Positions 23,719-25,984 of a stretch of 25,984 nt of DNA are shown one piece after another; positions within the stretch are counted from its first letter, which is position 1; each line of letters opens with the position of its first letter. Origin of the DNA: Lachnospiraceae bacterium UBA7027 (GTDB taxonomy: Bacteria > Bacillota > Clostridia > Lachnospirales > Lachnospiraceae); the NCBI GenBank assembly GCA_002494135.1, contig DLBG01000132.1, forward strand, positions 7,379 through 33,362, in the 5' to 3' direction. The notes beneath the pieces are model-generated. The model saw nothing but the letters and a program-made list of their open reading frames with translations, was not told where the DNA came from and did no database searches. The position numbers were made by a program, and so were the translations under genes.

Positions 23719-24774
23719 ATGAAGAAAAAGAAACGCAAAAAAATCAACAAAATAGCCCGTATAGCTTTGTCTATATTGCTGTGGCTCGGAGGCACCGTAG
23801 TGGTGGTTCTGGCGGGTTTCTTCGTGCTTTTGTATTTTATTCACCTGGGACCCTCTCCCAGATTCCGTGACCTGTTTGTGGCATCCGCCAAGGAATCCAG
23901 TGTCGGAGGTGTTTTGGTGGATCTGTATCTTTCCGAAGATCAGGTCAAGGCCATCATGGCAAGCAACAGCACGCAGGAATTTAAGGAAGTTACCAATACT
24001 TCTCTGATTCAGATTGCACAACATGATGATGCCGATGCAAACGGCGGGGAGGAACAGGCTGAGAATCCCGAGGATCCGGACGGCGACGGCATTACCATTT
24101 ATGAAGTGCACGGTCCGACCTATCGCGGTAAAATGATGGTCGTTTTCGATCCCTCCCGCGTAATAGTCGGAACCATTGATACTTACGGCATCGGCGCTCC
24201 GGGACTTACCCTTCCGGAAATCGTGAAAAAATACAATGCCGTTGGCGGAATCAACGGCGGTAAATATGATGACGAAGCCGGTATCGGTACCGGCGGACAG
24301 CCCCAGGGTGTGGTTTTCTCCGAAGGCGTGCTCCGCATGGGCGATCCCGGAAGTGTATATGATATCTACGGTTTTACAAAGGATGACGTACTTGTGGTAG
24401 GCCGCATGAGCGTCGGCTACGCGCAGTCCCTCGGAATGCGTGATGCCGTAACCTTCGGTCCCGCCCTGATTGTAAACGGCAAATCCGCTGCCATGGCCGG
24501 TTCCGGCTCGGGACTGAATCCCCGTTCCGCCATCGGACAGCGTGCGGACGGTGCGGTTTTACTGCTCGTAATCGAAGGCAGACAGACGTATTCCCTCGGC
24601 GCTTCCATGGCCGATCTTGTTACCGAAATGGAGAAATTCGGTGCCGTCAACGCAGCGAATCTTGACGGCGGTATGTCTTCCTCCATGGTATATAACGACG
24701 AAGAAGTCGTTTCGAGCTGCACCATGCGTAACCGTAAAATTCCCACGGCCTTCATTGTGGAAAGGAGGGACTGA
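23719..24774 (+). CDS. Membrane-anchored phosphodiester glycosidase (NAGPA-like) family protein
   Basis: 351 residues. A very basic start (KKKKRKKINK) and one helix (about 13-42) anchor an extracytoplasmic domain. An acidic linker (103-124) is followed by the family core: AVGGINGGKYDD (about 174-185), FSEGVL, NPRSAIGQ (267-274) and the late NLDGGMSSSM (314-323). These match the DUF2233/NAGPA fold, whose members remove sugars from phosphodiester-linked or exopolysaccharide substrates. The role here is likely in cell-wall or exopolysaccharide modification. The ATG at 23719 is the first in its frame after a stop; the ribosome site is weak (GGA about eight bases upstream), unlike the genes around it. 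The downstream gene starts two bases after its stop. Confidence 0.88.
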   Translation: MKKKKRKKINKIARIALSILLWLGGTVVVVLAGFFVLLYFIHLGPSPRFRDLFVASAKESSVGGVLVDLYLSEDQVKAIMASNSTQEFKEVTNTSLIQIAQHDDADANGGEEQAENPEDPDGDGITIYEVHGPTYRGKMMVVFDPSRVIVGTIDTYGIGAPGLTLPEIVKKYNAVGGINGGKYDDEAGIGTGGQPQGVVFSEGVLRMGDPGSVYDIYGFTKDDVLVVGRMSVGYAQSLGMRDAVTFGPALIVNGKSAAMAGSGSGLNPRSAIGQRADGAVLLLVIEGRQTYSLGASMADLVTEMEKFGAVNAANLDGGMSSSMVYNDEEVVSSCTMRNRKIPTAFIVERRD

Positions 24775-24776
24775 GA

Positions 24777-25907
24777 ATGGGCGAATACCGTTCCCCCGAA
24801 ATTGTTCCTCTTTCCGAAGACAAACGGATCCGGCATATCAATCCTTTCTGGGTTTTCATCGGAATCTGGTTCTTCTTTCTGATTCTGGCCGTGGTTTTGT
24901 TCGACGGCAAATTCTACCAGTATCTGACAAGTTACGAAGCCGAATACCAGGCTTCCCTGCCCGAGCATGTGGCGGAGAAAATTGTTTCCATGGTCGTAAA
25001 AAACGATATGGCTTCCATACACAATCTCCAGACGGAGAAGCCCGCAATCACCGAGTTTGAGACCGAGGAGAACCTTTATCACCATATGTCCTCATTAGTC
25101 GAAGGAAAAAGCATTGCCTTCTCCAAAACCTCCGATTACACTCCGGATTCTCCCGAATACTACATCACCGCAGACCGCTACATCGTTGCAAAATTAAAAT
25201 TAAAGAAATCCGAGACTCAGACCAGGCCCTACAAACTGCCTGTCTGGGAAGCGGAATTGTTTGAATTTTACACGGACGCGCAGCATGAAGTCCGTTTCAG
25301 ATGCCCTTCCGGATACAAAGTGACCGTAAACGGGCACGATGTTTCCGCCTCCTATGCCTATAACTCCGAGAAGGCAAAGGGGGAAGAATATTTTAAGGAC
25401 GATGTCGTTTTACCCGAAATCAAAACCTATTTAATCAAAGGACTCTATGAAGAAGCCACCGTGGAAGCGGTATCTTCGGACGGTACAAAGATCAAGCCTG
25501 CCTTCGATTCCTCGCTTGGCATGTACAAAGTTCCTTTCACCGTCTCCGCGGAAAAAGAAGAAGAAATGAAGGCCTTCATGGAAAAAGCCTCCCTTGCATA
25601 CATCCACTATGTGGCAAACGATGCAACCCAGGCTGCCGCCTCTCCTTACTTCATGCCGGGCACCAATTACCTGCAGATGGTTGAGTACGGAACCTCAAGA
25701 CAGTATTATCCCTGGCACAGGATTAAGAGTGAGGAATGCGAGATTATCGAGTTCAATCCGTACGATGAAGATCACTTCTACTGCCAGATGAATGTCAACC
25801 AGATGTTGTTGCTCTACGGTACACAGGAAAAAGAGATGATTACCGAGTGCCGCTTCTATTGCAAACGCACCGCAGATGGCTTTAAAATCTGTGGTTTAGA
25901 GTATTAA
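24777..25907 (+). CDS. Single-pass membrane protein of unknown function
   Basis: 376 residues, starting two bases after the glycosidase stop with AGGAGGG upstream, so co-translated with it. A short cytoplasmic N-terminus with basic residues is followed by one helix (about 23-42) and a ~330-residue extracytoplasmic domain. This domain has an NTF2-like or repeat-like alternation of strands and helices: an early HVAEKIVSMVVKNDM segment, then FYTDAQHEVRFRCPSGYKVT, and a late KEEEMKAFMEKASLAYIHYV followed by a C-terminal beta-rich part. No catalytic motif or lipobox is visible. Context suggests a partner of the phosphodiester glycosidase at the cell surface. The family is not recognised. Confidence 0.83.
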   Translation: MGEYRSPEIVPLSEDKRIRHINPFWVFIGIWFFFLILAVVLFDGKFYQYLTSYEAEYQASLPEHVAEKIVSMVVKNDMASIHNLQTEKPAITEFETEENLYHHMSSLVEGKSIAFSKTSDYTPDSPEYYITADRYIVAKLKLKKSETQTRPYKLPVWEAELFEFYTDAQHEVRFRCPSGYKVTVNGHDVSASYAYNSEKAKGEEYFKDDVVLPEIKTYLIKGLYEEATVEAVSSDGTKIKPAFDSSLGMYKVPFTVSAEKEEEMKAFMEKASLAYIHYVANDATQAAASPYFMPGTNYLQMVEYGTSRQYYPWHRIKSEECEIIEFNPYDEDHFYCQMNVNQMLLLYGTQEKEMITECRFYCKRTADGFKICGLEY

Positions 25908-25937
25908 ATCGTGATTTAACAATCAGGAGAATAACCT

Positions 25938-25984
25938 ATGAATAAAACGGTCATGATAACAGGAGCCTCCGGCGGAATCGGTTC
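25938..25984 (+). CDS. Short-chain dehydrogenase/reductase, 5' end only
   Basis: The first 15 codons read MNKTVMITGASGGIG, the Rossmann TGxxxGxG cofactor motif at the usual position near the N-terminus of SDR enzymes. The start ATG has CAGGAG upstream, and the gene begins 30 bases after the preceding stop. The window ends here, so the subfamily (FabG-like, EF-P-modifying reductase or other) cannot be decided. Confidence 0.85.
   Translation, partial: MNKTVMITGASGGIG

Noticed and set aside
23563..24111. 182-codon minus-strand frame opposite the glycosidase gene
   Set aside because: Antisense to a well-supported gene. No domain or ribosome site recognised.

Overview
The window looks like a chromosomal segment of a low-to-mid GC Gram-positive Clostridia, most likely Lachnospiraceae-like. 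The evidence is strong AGGAGG-type ribosome sites, TTG/GTG starts, the dgt-dnaG-rpoD-trmK order typical of Firmicutes, lipoprotein and MBG-repeat surface proteins, and tRNAs without an encoded CCA. No phage, transposase or CRISPR array is visible. No stretch of more than 300 bases lacks a gene.

Region 1 (1-5214, minus strand) is a core information-processing operon: a dGTPase-like HD hydrolase, DNA primase, the primary sigma factor with an unusual ~180-residue Lys/Ala/Glu-rich N-terminal extension, and the tRNA methyltransferase TrmK, cut by the window edge. Divergent from it, at 5325-5638, is a small tRNA-Leu pair (anticodons AAG and CAG) with its own promoter and terminators.

Region 2 (5660-10284) holds a zinc-ribbon protein, a 72-residue conserved-looking protein and a histidine phosphatase on the minus strand, then a plus-strand YerB-like (DUF3048) lipoprotein convergent with birA. 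Three minus-strand genes here carry degenerate tandem duplications running over or just past their stop codons.

Region 3 (9547-23491) is a signalling and cell-surface region. A CHASE2-type class III adenylate cyclase is translationally coupled to a TIM-barrel sugar isomerase/epimerase and to birA. Divergent from it is a GAF-GGDEF diguanylate cyclase. This gene overlaps tail to tail with a minus-strand group: a six-TM GGDEF cyclase, an ~1,856-residue secreted MBG-repeat protein, a membrane-anchored FecR-domain protein and a polytopic membrane protein. cAMP synthesis, c-di-GMP synthesis and a large surface protein therefore sit together. I infer, without proof, that the second messengers control deployment of the surface module.

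Region 4 (23719-25984, plus strand) has a membrane-anchored phosphodiester glycosidase (NAGPA-like), a single-pass membrane protein of unknown function, and the first codons of a short-chain dehydrogenase.
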